Part shown: one piece after another, positions 21,301 through 28,918 of the stretch
How the letters are laid out: each line of letters starts with the position of its first letter
Position numbering within the stretch: position 1 is the stretch's first letter
From: Pycnococcus provasolii
Taxonomy: Eukaryota; Chlorophyta; Pseudoscourfieldiophyceae; Pseudoscourfieldiales; Pycnococcaceae
Direction of reading: 5' to 3'
Length of the DNA stretch: 64,000 bases
Assembly (NCBI GenBank): GCA_938743325.2
Contig: OW568895.1
Span: 188,501 to 252,500, forward strand
Position numbers and translations under genes: made by a program
Notes under the pieces: model-generated
What the model was told of the DNA's origin: nothing
Databases searched by the model: none
Seen by the model: the letters and a program-made list of their open reading frames with translations, nothing else

Positions 21301-24300
21301 CTATCTGAACCTCCTTGGCAATAAGCAGGACACGGTGTCGACGACGAAGAAGCGCTACGAGGTCGGTCTCGAGAAGCTCCTGTCGACGGAGTCTCAGGTG
21401 AACGGCATGAAAGCGGAACTCGAGGAGCTTCAGCCTAAGCTCGTGGTCGCATCCAAGGAAACGGATGACCTGATTGCCGTCGTGCAGAAGGAGACAATTG
21501 AGGCGGACAAGGTGAAGGTTCGCGTGTCCGCTGACGAGGCGTCCGCGGCCGGGGAGGCGGCGAAGGTGAAAGCTATCAAAGACGAGTGCGAGGCGGATCT
21601 TGCCGAGGCGATTCCCGCGCTGAATGCCGCGCTGAAGGCGCTCGATACTCTCACGAAGAATGACATCGTGGAGGTGAAGGGAATGAAGTCGCCGCCTGCG
21701 GGCGTCAAGCTTGTTATGGAGGCGGTTTGCATCCTCAAGGGTCTCAAACCGGCGCGCGTCAAGGACAAAGATTCGGGCAAGATGGTCGAGGACTACTGGG
21801 TGACCTCCGTGGGAATTATGCAGGGGGCTGACTTCCTGCCGTCGCTCAAGGAGTACGATAAGGACAACATCGACGCGAAGATCATTGCGCGCATTCGCGA
21901 CAACTACACCAGCAAGCCTGAATTCGATCCGGCGCTCATCAAAAAGGCTTCCAACGCCGCTTTCGGCCTGTGCCAGTGGGTACGCGCGATGGATTCCTAC
22001 GATCGCGTGGCAAAAGTTGTCGCCCCCAAGAAGGCTTCGCTCGCAGAGGCGGAGGCGACGTTGTCGGTGGTTATGGTGGCGCTTGCAGAGAAGCAGGCGG
22101 AGCTCAAGACTGTCGTGGACAAGCTCGAGGCGCTCGATGCACAGCTGCAGGAGGCACAAGCGAAGAAGGCGCAGCTCGAGGCTGACGTTGACCTCTGTTC
22201 GAAGAAGCTGGGTCGAGCGGAGAAACTCATCAGCGGACTCGGCGGCGAGAAGACGCGATGGACAGCCGCGGCGCAGCGCCTCGGCGGTCAGATGGTGCAG
22301 CTGACGGGCGACGTTCTCCTTAGCTGTGGCATGATTGCGTACATGGGAGTTTTCACGTCGGACTACAGGCAGGCGGCGATCGAATCGTGGACGACGCTCT
22401 GCCGCGATAAGAAAGTTCCGTGCAACGATGAGAAGTTCTCGCTCGAGGACGTTGTCGGCGATGCCGTAAAGATTCGCGCGTGGAATATTGACGGCCTGCC
22501 GAAGGATTCCTTCTCCGCGGAGAATGGAATTATTGCGGACAACAGCAGCCGCTTCCCCTACTGCATTGACCCACAGGGTGCAGCGAACAAGTGGATTCGC
22601 AACATGGCTGCGCACAACAAGCAGGGCATGTGCGTGGTGAAGATGTCTGACAGCCACTTCCTGCGTGAGCTCGAGACCTCGCTTTCGTTTGGCAAGACAA
22701 TGTTGATTGAGGGACTTGGCGATACTCTCGAGACTGTGCTCGATGCAATTCTTCTCAAGCAGACCTTTAAGCAGGGAGGTGGTATGATGGTCAGGATTGG
22801 TGACAGTTTGATCGAGTGGTCGAACACATTCCGCCTCTACTTGACGACGAAGCTCAGGAATCCTCATCTGTCGCCGGAGACGTGCACGAAGATCTGCTTT
22901 TTGAACTTCGCCATTACGCCATCTGGATTGGAAGATCAGTTGCTTGGCATTATCGTCGCGAAGGAGCGCCCGGATCTCGAGGAGGAGAAGAACAATCTCA
23001 TCATTCAGGGTGCGGAGAATAAGAGACAGCTCAAGGAGATTGAAGACAAAATACTGATGGTGCTTTCGTCGTCAGAGGGCAACATCCTTGAGGATGAGGA
23101 GGCTGTGGCTGTGCTCTCCGCCTCCAAGGTGCTCTCCGATGAGATCGCCGAAAAGCAGAAGATTGCCGAGGAGACGGAGAAGAAGATTGACAATGCTCGT
23201 GTTGGATACCAGCCTCTTGCACTTTACGTGAGCGTGCTCTTTTTCTGCGTCGCAGACCTTGCCAACATCGATCCTATGTACCAGTACTCCCTAGCGTGGT
23301 TTGTGTCGCTGTTCGTTCGATCGATCGCCGACGCGGAGAAGTCGAAGGATGTTCCAACGCGCCTCACACATATCCGTGAGCACTTTACGTTTTTCATCTT
23401 CAAGAATGTCTGCCAGTCACTCTTTGAGAGGCACAAGCTTCTGTTCGGCTTCATCATGTCGACACGCATTCAGATCCAGTACGGGGATCTCGAGAAGGGT
23501 GATCTGAGATTCCTGCTGACGGGAGGTGTGGGCATGGAAAACCCCAACAAGAATCCGACATCCTGGCTCGCAGACAAGGGATGGGATGAGCTGTGCCGCC
23601 TCGACGAGATTGAGCCATTCAGCGGCATCAAGGCGCACTTCGAGGGTAATGTGGAGTTGTACAAGGCCATCTACGATGCCGCGGAACCTCACGAGGAAAG
23701 TCTGCCCGGAGACTACCAAACGAAGCTGAAGCTGTTCCAGCGCATATGCGTGCTGCGGTGCATTCGCCCCGACAAGGTGGTTCCCGCGGTGACTACCTAC
23801 GTGACGGAGGCTCTTGGAAAGAAGTTTGTCGAGCCGCAGCCTTTCAACATTGGCCCCATCTACGCGGAGAGTTCTCCTGGCGTTCCGCTGCTGTTCGTGC
23901 TGTCGCCTGGCTCCGATCCCATGGCGTCTCTGCTCAAGTTCGCCGACGACAAAGGCGTGCACACTGAGGCGGTGTCGCTTGGTCAGGGTCAGGGACCCGT
24001 TGCGAAGGCGAAGATCAAGGAGGGTGTCGAGAAAGGACACTGGGTGGTTCTGCAGAACTGCCACCTTGCCAAGACATTCCTGCCCGATCTGGAGATACTG
24101 TGCGAGAAGGAAATCACGAAGGAGGATGTGAATCCGCAGTTCAGGCTGTGGCTCAGCTCGTACCCGAGCCCCATCTTCCCCGTGGCCGTGCTAGAAAATG
24201 CTGTGAAGATGACGAATGAGGCGCCCGCGGGACTGCGTGCTGGCCTCGAGCGCATCTACGCCATGGATCCCGTCCCAGATCCGAAGTTTTTCAACGGGTG

Positions 24301-25687
24301 CACGAAGCCGGAGGAGTTCCGCAAGATGCTCTTCTCGCTCGCCTTCTTCCACTGCACGCTACAGCAGCGCCGAATGTACGGCCCGATTGGATGGAACATC
24401 CCGTACGAGTTCAATGAGAATGATCTTCGCATCTGCGTGCGGCAGCTGTCCATGTTCCTCGACGAATACGACTACGTGAACCTCGAGATGCTGCACTATA
24501 CCGCCGGCGAGTGCAACTACGGTGGCAAGGTGACAGATGGGAACGACAGGCGGCTGATGAACGCCGTGTTGAGCATGTTCTACTGTGAGAATTGCATATC
24601 CGTTGACAAGTACAGGCTGACCGTGGACAAGACGCACGAGAGCGACGTTTACGTCGTGCCCCCGCACGGCGAGTACGACAGCTACCTCGCGTACATGGCT
24701 GAACTTCCGATCATCTCGCCTCCCATGACGTTTGGATTCCACCGCAATGCTGACATCACAAAGCAGATTAAGGAGACGAACGAAATGCTCGACACCTTCA
24801 TGCTCACGCAGAGCAAGGATAGCGGCGCTGGCGGCAAGACGAGCGACCAGATCATCGGCGAGACGGCGGAGGACATCCTCCGGCGCCTTCCCCCTAACTA
24901 TGACCTCGAGGTTGCCGAGCAGCGCTACCCCGTTACGTACTTGGACAGCATGAACACGGTGCTCGTGCAGGAGCTAGGACGTGTGAACATCCTGTTGTCG
25001 ACGATTCGAGACAGCCTCGTGCAGGTTGGCAAGGCTGTGAAGGGTCTCGTCACGATGTCCGACGCACTTGACGTCGTCGCGCAGGCGCTTCTGCTGGGCA
25101 AGGTTCCCGCGAGCTGGCTCGCTAAGTCATTCCCCAGCTTGAAGCCGCTGCCGGCGTACGTGAAGGAGTTGATTGAGCGCTGCGACTTTTTCCAGACGTG
25201 GTTAGACAATGGGCATCCCATCTCCTTCTGGCTTAGCGGTTTCTTCTTCACGCAAGCTTTCACAACCGCGGCGAAGCAGAACTATGCAAGAAAGTATACA
25301 ATCGAGATTGACATGATAGACTTTGACTTTTTCATGAAGGACAATCCTGGCGACACTGACGAGAGGCCTGAGGACGGCGTGCTTGTGTATGGAATGTTCC
25401 TCGAGGGCGCGAAGTGGGACTACGAAAAGCACGCCCTGGCGGAGAGCGATCCTAAGGTTCTGTTTACAAGTTTCCCGCCGATGCTCTTCCTGCCCGAGAA
25501 AACGACGAATATGCACCAGTTCGACAAGTACGAAGCGCCCCTCTACAAGACGAGCGAACGCCGCGGTATACTGAGCACCACGGGCCACTCGACCAACTTC
25601 GTTTGCGCTGTGTTGGTGCCGTCGAACATGCCAGAGAGCCACTGGATCAACAGAGGCACTGCGCTGCTCACCAGCTTGGATGACTAA
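12332..25687 (+). CDS. Axonemal dynein heavy chain, single-headed inner-arm type
   Basis: This is the motor subunit of a flagellar inner-arm dynein, which slides axonemal doublets using ATP. It is 4451 aa in a single uninterrupted exon. The tail spans ~1-1700, with a Ser/Ala/acidic N-terminus. AAA1 has an intact Walker A, GPAGTGKT (~1767), followed by GAWACFDEFNRIELEVLSV. AAA2 has VGDSFGMKT (~2047), lacking the usual Gly before Lys. AAA3 has GPTGTGKS (~2407). AAA4 has GVGGSGRQS (~2766). A coiled-coil stalk with the microtubule-binding region lies at ~3000-3310, then AAA5, AAA6 and the C-terminal domain. The AAA1 to AAA2 region resembles the DNAH3/7/12 group most. The N-terminus is several hundred residues longer than human DNAH7. 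TGTAA follows the stop at 25824. Confidence 0.95.
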   Translation: MADVSSAAAASASAPLGAEGPAGPELAASSSLEESSSSAAEASAPAAPQLSEGEEPALGAPLGDDEYDGSAHGANGTYDYDDDEPPPAEYYDPEPQQTMFSVAQMAFEDDAGASIFAERLHPIDDSLVPRECLVRPGSAELFKREARALQRLRSKESTYLPHVRTLAQPVDGVPLSGPPPTYITNVSQMAKARREAGRRAVQASRIPAGATDGPSWVEKEYDSIRYLPAEMAGKVRGPGEPLPTIQSKVKLTKEGRLPPAGASSRRRDVVGFVSREFESLAASQTVPYETLKPSPPAATAPEGVLRSFLLASKRNMRAYKMPPTRSAMAHTATVYARRPALPHHHDSTKLTPSERIACYYTPHAVGLSPRALALPKELRPIVGIIDTGDLPGGEMALARGAMIDEAEGMATNTDAVHAARKANFMPLEIFDDEEHEPFTLAAWNALSIDNPMRAKTPLYRKSTDKWGWEPCDVIGYDPSTRTFAVVMHANAQTRTAKRMNLMFDDEDEDAFHRRIAFARAEREITESAARLKSYIDDLTGQEVVHTFDYVGLLAAVARSAAGVSRAATESAATYVINEIREAYEKAIKLASLQYRRLDSQETAKLAILRLPNLPAAPAAPPRGQLPLLDDWSIWNEDAMSAPFEETQGAIGTNAHVAIPPASRGLVAVNGFLAEHAADILVGGSSALVHRVDPGKTPSTSLYREEAPMNLENFNEMLARHREGVLGRASELMRESMQEMMADDLQVTLNGGTPLVYGQLSDAHIRLLRRASLNAADKVRDNMLSSAETVASLLEHYLVPEGFQAVPEPGGEFPSDGSVQEYLGGAMLNVNLREEDGKVVFVPSLEAIESSIISFFDECVVACSSVTDPFSQDAGFEWSKFEEGRNWAEDERILAKRARAVAALTTTLETLRTLASRYEAHLPAIYVDVDAMLEEMAPEETPLEAYDEKITAFRSAIEDVECTSASEVCTGILLANVSGLRTSMVDRATSNIEALLTQVLDKTYNLNKAVDDSYTEMSVEMSKVAPDTAGVLQLKQYIASCQAEMQKLEDDIATNKSREDFLMEHRFEIPDEPNFEQSMTSYEWPKNVQQMVVDAGAKAEQEYRDFQMRLKQKTKDFAGLLEQLNEEVEAMKLCTDISMMEEYSLRVEKLSARLQEALATGQAINEEEVLFNVKKTDYPTIPQMIKALEPFVTLWTVAYGFSTKYEEWMTNPFSKLDPEVVEETVTGWFKKVFKLTKTMQDEALIAVAEQTKAKVEEFRAYVPLINTVCNPGLRERHWSTMSDIVGFHLRPTEDATLQLLVEKEVHLQAQSLEEISDTASREHSLEKALDKMQADWVGIAFELSPWKETGTFILKGGPVDEAQALLDDHVVKAQAMKSSPFAKPVEDRIVAWEKKLVYMQDCMDAWLTYQSKWIYLEPVFGSEEILKQMPEEGKKFAGADQVWRRIMSDVQKNLDVLVVTELDNLLDDLQTNNKLLTAIEKKLDEYLTTKKMAFPRFFFLSNDELLEILSETKDPLNVQPFVKKCFESMKELKFEKDLNITGMVSVEGEQVPFDYPVDPKGDSNGVEKWLLLVEGDMKDSLHTVHAKCVDAYKQTKRADWILQWPGQVILSVSQIYWTEDVTKAIQDEGSVGLEKHGKKLTDELMGTVNLVRGELTKLQRATIGALVVIDVHARDVVVEMADAGVERDSDFKWLACLRYYWEVDNSENARKKGKVTVLVRMLNALARYAFEYLGNSGRLVITPLTDRCYRTLLGAIHLCLGGAPAGPAGTGKTETTKDLSKAVAIMCVVFNCSDSMDYIMLGKFFKGLSSCGAWACFDEFNRIELEVLSVVAQQVLTIQRAVAQCKKTFIFEGVELNLLPTVNVFITMNPGYAGRSELPDNLKALFRDVAMMVPDYAMIGEIILYSFGYLDARNMARKLVMTYKLCSEQLSKQDHYDYGMRAVVSVLRAAGNLKRKPELADLSEDVLMLRSIQDVNLPKFLDQDVPLFKGILSDLFPGVVLPEADYDNMLAALNVHMADDNLQPLPGFIEKIIQLYEMIVVRHGLMIVGDSFGMKTCMYRTLAKALGELNARGQNDEEKVKIVVINPKSVTMGQLYGEDDPISKEWTDGVLAVSFRKAARDTSPDRKWVLLDGPVDAIWIENMNTVLDDNKKLCLNSGEIIAMQGLMNMIFEVQDLAVASPATVSRCGMVYTQPSLLQWRPLVVSWMNTIPETLASVEKHKETIMAMADWLVPVALRIASKGAKQTVPMQAENLTASLLKLYESHFDELGDPERFGKMTENQVTVWLECLFIFSVTWTIGAITDNDGRIAFDAAMRNVISGNPDPQYKAFVGPHRKIAQPVPGGQIIHNFVFNRETGKWAVWSDIVDAQEISVEDAYTTIVVQTMDTIRYKYLTEVLVTHGKHTLYVGPTGTGKSVYNKDLLFSLPKEEWAYMLFTFSAQTSANMTQDIIDGGLDKRRKGIFGPPPGKRMVVFVDDLSMPQVEVYGAQPPIELLRQFMDHDGWYDRKENTFRKLVDVQFLAAMGSPGGGRNNVTNRYLRHFNVVAVTEFDESTMSRIFGALVNWWFQREEFGEDITKFSKSLVSGTLAFYATAQKELLPTPAKSHYTFNLRDVSKVFQGISMASQKAIDSTQKLMKLWIHETMRIFSDRLTDEQDREWFAMTMKDKFEANFRDKFAKVLQVDSGPVSAGVLRGLLFGDFMIAGADPMVYDEIPDHDKLLQVCNEYLNDHNSVSKKPMPLTLFMFALEHVARICRIIKQPGGHGLLVGVGGSGRQSLTRLAAFMEEFEVFQIELTRTYGKNEWRDDLKKALRMAGEQNKSTIFLFADTQIAWEGMVEDIGSILNTAEVPNLFDGGDMATILENIRNRAKAVGQDGSRDSLYNFFVSEVRQKLHIVMAFSPVSEEFRVRLRKFPSLVTCTTIDWFSAWPNDALLTVANAQLADLTVEDSIKPALAEMCVKFHSDVADMSLKYKEKDGRYFYVTPTSYLELISSYLNLLGNKQDTVSTTKKRYEVGLEKLLSTESQVNGMKAELEELQPKLVVASKETDDLIAVVQKETIEADKVKVRVSADEASAAGEAAKVKAIKDECEADLAEAIPALNAALKALDTLTKNDIVEVKGMKSPPAGVKLVMEAVCILKGLKPARVKDKDSGKMVEDYWVTSVGIMQGADFLPSLKEYDKDNIDAKIIARIRDNYTSKPEFDPALIKKASNAAFGLCQWVRAMDSYDRVAKVVAPKKASLAEAEATLSVVMVALAEKQAELKTVVDKLEALDAQLQEAQAKKAQLEADVDLCSKKLGRAEKLISGLGGEKTRWTAAAQRLGGQMVQLTGDVLLSCGMIAYMGVFTSDYRQAAIESWTTLCRDKKVPCNDEKFSLEDVVGDAVKIRAWNIDGLPKDSFSAENGIIADNSSRFPYCIDPQGAANKWIRNMAAHNKQGMCVVKMSDSHFLRELETSLSFGKTMLIEGLGDTLETVLDAILLKQTFKQGGGMMVRIGDSLIEWSNTFRLYLTTKLRNPHLSPETCTKICFLNFAITPSGLEDQLLGIIVAKERPDLEEEKNNLIIQGAENKRQLKEIEDKILMVLSSSEGNILEDEEAVAVLSASKVLSDEIAEKQKIAEETEKKIDNARVGYQPLALYVSVLFFCVADLANIDPMYQYSLAWFVSLFVRSIADAEKSKDVPTRLTHIREHFTFFIFKNVCQSLFERHKLLFGFIMSTRIQIQYGDLEKGDLRFLLTGGVGMENPNKNPTSWLADKGWDELCRLDEIEPFSGIKAHFEGNVELYKAIYDAAEPHEESLPGDYQTKLKLFQRICVLRCIRPDKVVPAVTTYVTEALGKKFVEPQPFNIGPIYAESSPGVPLLFVLSPGSDPMASLLKFADDKGVHTEAVSLGQGQGPVAKAKIKEGVEKGHWVVLQNCHLAKTFLPDLEILCEKEITKEDVNPQFRLWLSSYPSPIFPVAVLENAVKMTNEAPAGLRAGLERIYAMDPVPDPKFFNGCTKPEEFRKMLFSLAFFHCTLQQRRMYGPIGWNIPYEFNENDLRICVRQLSMFLDEYDYVNLEMLHYTAGECNYGGKVTDGNDRRLMNAVLSMFYCENCISVDKYRLTVDKTHESDVYVVPPHGEYDSYLAYMAELPIISPPMTFGFHRNADITKQIKETNEMLDTFMLTQSKDSGAGGKTSDQIIGETAEDILRRLPPNYDLEVAEQRYPVTYLDSMNTVLVQELGRVNILLSTIRDSLVQVGKAVKGLVTMSDALDVVAQALLLGKVPASWLAKSFPSLKPLPAYVKELIERCDFFQTWLDNGHPISFWLSGFFFTQAFTTAAKQNYARKYTIEIDMIDFDFFMKDNPGDTDERPEDGVLVYGMFLEGAKWDYEKHALAESDPKVLFTSFPPMLFLPEKTTNMHQFDKYEAPLYKTSERRGILSTTGHSTNFVCAVLVPSNMPESHWINRGTALLTSLDD

Positions 25688-25823
25688 GTGTTTGTCGTGT
25701 ATTCTTCCGTGTTCCTCTAGCTGTACTTTCTTCTTGTTCCCTTGTTGCTATTCTTTCCGTCTATATGACGGTTCTGTTTATCTTCCCTCCTTCAAAATTT
25801 TATTAAGTTTGAAAAAAAACTTG

Positions 25824-25828
25824 TGTAA
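25824..25828 (+). terminator. TGTAA poly(A) signal of dynein gene
   Basis: TGTAA lies about 135 bp past the dynein stop codon, in the short region where the dynein and TDP1-like genes converge. Confidence 0.35.
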
Positions 25829-25891
25829 CGAAAAACAAAAGAGTGAGATTTGGAATTTGGTCATACAGTTTGTTGTTACAATAAGTTATCA

Positions 25892-27763
25892 CTATTCTGT
25901 ATCAGAATCATGGGTGCCAGCGAAGTTGCCGTGCCAAGGCAAAGCCGAGGAGGGACCTGCCCCACCGCTATACGCCAAGCGCAGCTGATCTTTGGCGTGC
26001 AATGCGTCGCGCTTGCGCTTGAAGGTCTTGACTGCGTTCTCAATCAAACCACCTCGCTTCTCCTTCTCAACGCCAGTTATATATTTCACAGCACCGAGGT
26101 GGTACGGCTCGTCTGTGGGGCCGTACGGCTCACCAGGCATCTCGTACGGCGTCTGCGATTGCCATCTTCGAGCCTCTTCCACGTCGCACGTCGTGAGCAG
26201 AACAGAAGCTTCGATCATCCCACCAGCGCCATGCTCGTCGCCCATGCTGTTCTGGGAGCAATTGTGCGAACCAATTAAGAGCACGCCTGCGAGTTCACGT
26301 CGCGCGGTCGGCTGCATCACACGTAGCCATATTTTGCTGTGGCTGTGACGTCGATCCGATGCGCGGTGCTCCGGCGTTTCGTGCGGCCAGTGGCGCTCCA
26401 GTCCGTCACGGAATAGTCGCTTCAGACCACGCCCGAACATCTCGTTCGTGCGATCCTTTGGAAAAGATTGCGTATGTGGTTCTGACACGCCATATCGAGT
26501 TGCCGTCTTGTCTGTCGGAAAGTGAATCAACGGCAGGGCAGACCGGCTCGACCCAAAACTCCGCGCAACTTCCGCGAGCCACTCTGGCTTGCACTCTCCC
26601 ACCGAGCCTGTTTGCACCATCACCGGCATGTCGTGTGACCCATTCGGCCACCGTGATCGCGCAAGCAATCTCCTCACGAGCATGTGTCCACCACCTCGTC
26701 GTGACGTCGTCAACACGAGACGTGCATCCGTTGTCAGGTCGTGTCGTGCCATCTCAAGCTTCATGAGTGCCTCCGCCACTGGATCGCCGCGGTGATTGCC
26801 TGTCATGGCAACGCCGAGAAATTCTTCGAGGTCTCGCGCAAATTGCGGTGGTTTTCGTGGTATCGGTGCACCCGGCGCATAGCGCTTGAAGTCTTGAACC
26901 CAAGACGACTGCATGATGTTGTAGTAGTCGCCCTGGAGGTTGGCGCTGGAGACCACGACGCGAAGTGTGTCTGAGAAGCGAACGAGCACCACCTTGGCGT
27001 GAAGTGATGCTCCACCAGTCGGGTTTATGCTCCTTCCCGCCTCGTGTTGCAGTACTCGCCACGTTCCCCGCATGCCAAGTTCCGCGAGGCGCTCCTCGAT
27101 GCTCGCTGGCGCATCTTCTGCGGTGTGGTACGCGATGAAGACGTCGGCGTCATGTGCGCCGGCTTTCGCCAGCTCTCTTGCGACGTGGTCGACGTTGAAC
27201 ACCATCGCCGTCGCGACGACGCACTGCGCGAGGTCGCCGTCGCCGTTCGGTCCGCTGAGCAGTTCGACGCGCGACACGAGATTGCCGTGATTCCCGTCGC
27301 TTGACGGCGAACTCACGACGATCTCGCGCCCGTCGAAGCGGCGGCGCCTAGCGGCTCCCGTGGTCGGCGCCGGCGCCTGTGCGATGTGTTGCGGCGTGTG
27401 TTGTGGCATGTGCAGCGACATGTCCGCGTCTTCCGGCAGAGGCGGCGGGTCAGGGAGCGGCGCCGCGTGCGCATCGTCGTCGCCGTACGGCTCACCCTTC
27501 ACCGAAGCCAAGGCGTCGTGTGGCTCACCCTTAACCCCAGCGGGTGCGCGCCCGCCGTCTCCGCACGGCTCACTCTTCACCGAAGCCAAGGCGTGGTGCA
27601 GCTCGCCCTTCCCCTGAAAGGCGTCGTCGACGTACGGAGCGCTCGCCGCCGCATCGGGTGCGCGCCCGCCGTCTCCGCACGGCTCACTCTTCACCGACGC
27701 CAAGGCGTGGTGCGGCTCGCCCTTCCCCTGCAAGGCGTCGTCAACGCACGGCTCGCTCTTCAT
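25892..27763 (-). CDS. TDP1: Tyrosyl-DNA phosphodiesterase 1-like protein
   Basis: TDP1 cleaves 3'-phosphotyrosyl bonds left by stalled topoisomerase I. The 623-aa product belongs to the phospholipase D superfamily. The first catalytic motif is SLHAKVVLVRF, followed by VVVSSANLQGDYYN. The second is SHSKIWLRVMQP, followed by LLIGSHNCSQ, giving the expected His-Lys-Asn sets. The first ~115 residues are a repeat region with a 38-residue unit (114 bp) containing KSEPCGDGGRAP and DDAFQGKGE. It presents several VKSE and VKGE sites, matching the SUMO consensus. Upstream in-frame codons start with TTG, so the ATG at 27763 is used. A TGTAA lies 12 bp past the stop. Confidence 0.85.
   Translation of the reverse strand: MKSEPCVDDALQGKGEPHHALASVKSEPCGDGGRAPDAAASAPYVDDAFQGKGELHHALASVKSEPCGDGGRAPAGVKGEPHDALASVKGEPYGDDDAHAAPLPDPPPLPEDADMSLHMPQHTPQHIAQAPAPTTGAARRRRFDGREIVVSSPSSDGNHGNLVSRVELLSGPNGDGDLAQCVVATAMVFNVDHVARELAKAGAHDADVFIAYHTAEDAPASIEERLAELGMRGTWRVLQHEAGRSINPTGGASLHAKVVLVRFSDTLRVVVSSANLQGDYYNIMQSSWVQDFKRYAPGAPIPRKPPQFARDLEEFLGVAMTGNHRGDPVAEALMKLEMARHDLTTDARLVLTTSRRGGGHMLVRRLLARSRWPNGSHDMPVMVQTGSVGECKPEWLAEVARSFGSSRSALPLIHFPTDKTATRYGVSEPHTQSFPKDRTNEMFGRGLKRLFRDGLERHWPHETPEHRASDRRHSHSKIWLRVMQPTARRELAGVLLIGSHNCSQNSMGDEHGAGGMIEASVLLTTCDVEEARRWQSQTPYEMPGEPYGPTDEPYHLGAVKYITGVEKEKRGGLIENAVKTFKRKRDALHAKDQLRLAYSGGAGPSSALPWHGNFAGTHDSDTE
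27547..27763. repeat. 114-bp coding repeats in the TDP1-like gene
   Basis: CGCGCCCGCCGTCTCCGCAC starts at 27547 and again at 27661, with the following sequence also closely matched. The period is a multiple of three, so the frame is kept. A partial third copy lies at the start codon end. Confidence 0.85.
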
Positions 27764-27925
27764 CCTAGCGGGTGCGCAACCGTAAGCTCCGCGCGGAGAG
27801 CTCGTCAAGACGATGACGTCTTGAGCTAATTCCTTCCTCGAGAAAAAAAGGGGGGAAAACGCTGGGGGACCCGCGGCTCAGGGGTCTCCGAAAACATGGC
27901 GATATGTTGTTGCAGCAGCCCTAGG

Positions 27926-27977
27926 CCCTAGCCATAACCCTAGACAGCAACCCTATCGTAGTTGCTAACCCTAACTA
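27926..27977. repeat. Degenerate telomere-like CCCTA tract
   Basis: Several imperfect units (CCCTAGG, CCCTAGC, AACCCTA, CTAACCCTAACT) lie about 170 bp upstream of the TDP1-like start codon. Confidence 0.55.
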
Positions 27978-28033
27978 AGCTGTCTCTTTAGGCTGCAAGG
28001 CTTCGTCGACCTCCTCGAGGCGACGTTCGTCTT

Positions 28034-28106
28034 GGAGGACTTCGAGGGTACGGGCGACTCACCACAAGGTGGTGTCCGGACACCAGCCCCGGCCTCGAAG
28101 TCCTCC
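28034..28106. repeat. Foldback element with nested palindromes
   Basis: GGAGGACTTCGAGG at 28034-28047 is repeated inverted as CCTCGAAGTCCTCC at 28093-28106. Between the arms are a perfect 14-bp palindrome, GGTGTCCGGACACC, and ACCACAAGGTGGT. The whole could fold into one long hairpin. Confidence 0.7.
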
Positions 28107-28262
28107 AAACTTCCGCGAGCCACTCCTACCGGAATTTGATGATCGTGACTTTCGCGTGCAGAGTCGCGCCCCCCGTTGGATTGATGCTTCTCCCCGCCTC
28201 GTGTTGCAGTATTACGCGCCATCGTCCCGAGCCTGTTTGTCGGGACCATCACCTCGAACGCC
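28104..28262 (-). pseudogene. Shuffled fragments of a second TDP1-like gene
   Basis: On the minus strand, 28213-28127 encodes a peptide containing LQHEAGRSINPTGGATLHAK, almost identical to the first catalytic region of the neighbouring TDP1-like protein (LQHEAGRSINPTGGASLHAK). It is directly followed by a stop and EWLAEV, which lies about 110 residues further on in the intact gene. It is preceded by a piece matching the VMVQTGS region, which should come later. Order and frame are broken, so this is a decayed, rearranged partial copy. Confidence 0.75.
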
Positions 28263-28918
28263 GGGTATCGCAGGTGACGCCGCGGTCGCCGCCTCGTGAG
28301 TCCTGACGAGGCCGAGCCGCGCGCGGCCGCGCGCAGTGGACGACTTGCCGACTACTACTATGTACATTCAATGCTCAGCTTATGATGATAGATAACACAA
28401 CAAAAACAACAAACCACAACACAACCATCTAACGGTTCTCGACCGGGATCCCAACGAAAAAACATTTGCTTGGACATATCCGTGAGACCAACGAGGTGTC
28501 CCGGTCGGCCGGTCCAACTTGAAGTGCGCGGCATTTGGAGTAACCGAAACTGCACCGTTAGCACGACGATTGACAAGAAGTGGGTGAAGTATCCTTAAGT
28601 CGACCTCCCGTGACCTTAAACTCAAGAGTCAAGACAGAAGTCAAGACGTTGTCTGACGTTTTTCAAGACGTTTTTTTTTGCCGTTTTTGCTGGGGTGGAT
28701 TCGGGTAGGGTGTACCAGGGTTAGGGTTACGGTTAGGGCTAGACTGCTCAAGACGTTTTTTTCCAAATCCCCCGACCTGACCGTAGGTGGAACATCGCGG
28801 AGTTCCGTCGGGGGAACCTCCTCGGCTTTTCAAACGGATCTGCTTCTGCTCCCGGCCCCGCCCGCCTTCCCCCGATCGAAACAAAATAATCTTGTCACAA
28901 AAAAAAAGAAAGTTGGCC
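28263..28918. other. Intergenic region upstream of spermidine-synthase-like gene
   Basis: This region contains three TCAAGACGT motifs (28641, 28663, 28748) and a short GGTTAGGGTTACGGTTAGGG telomere-like stretch at about 28718-28738. I see no supported gene. Confidence 0.45.
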
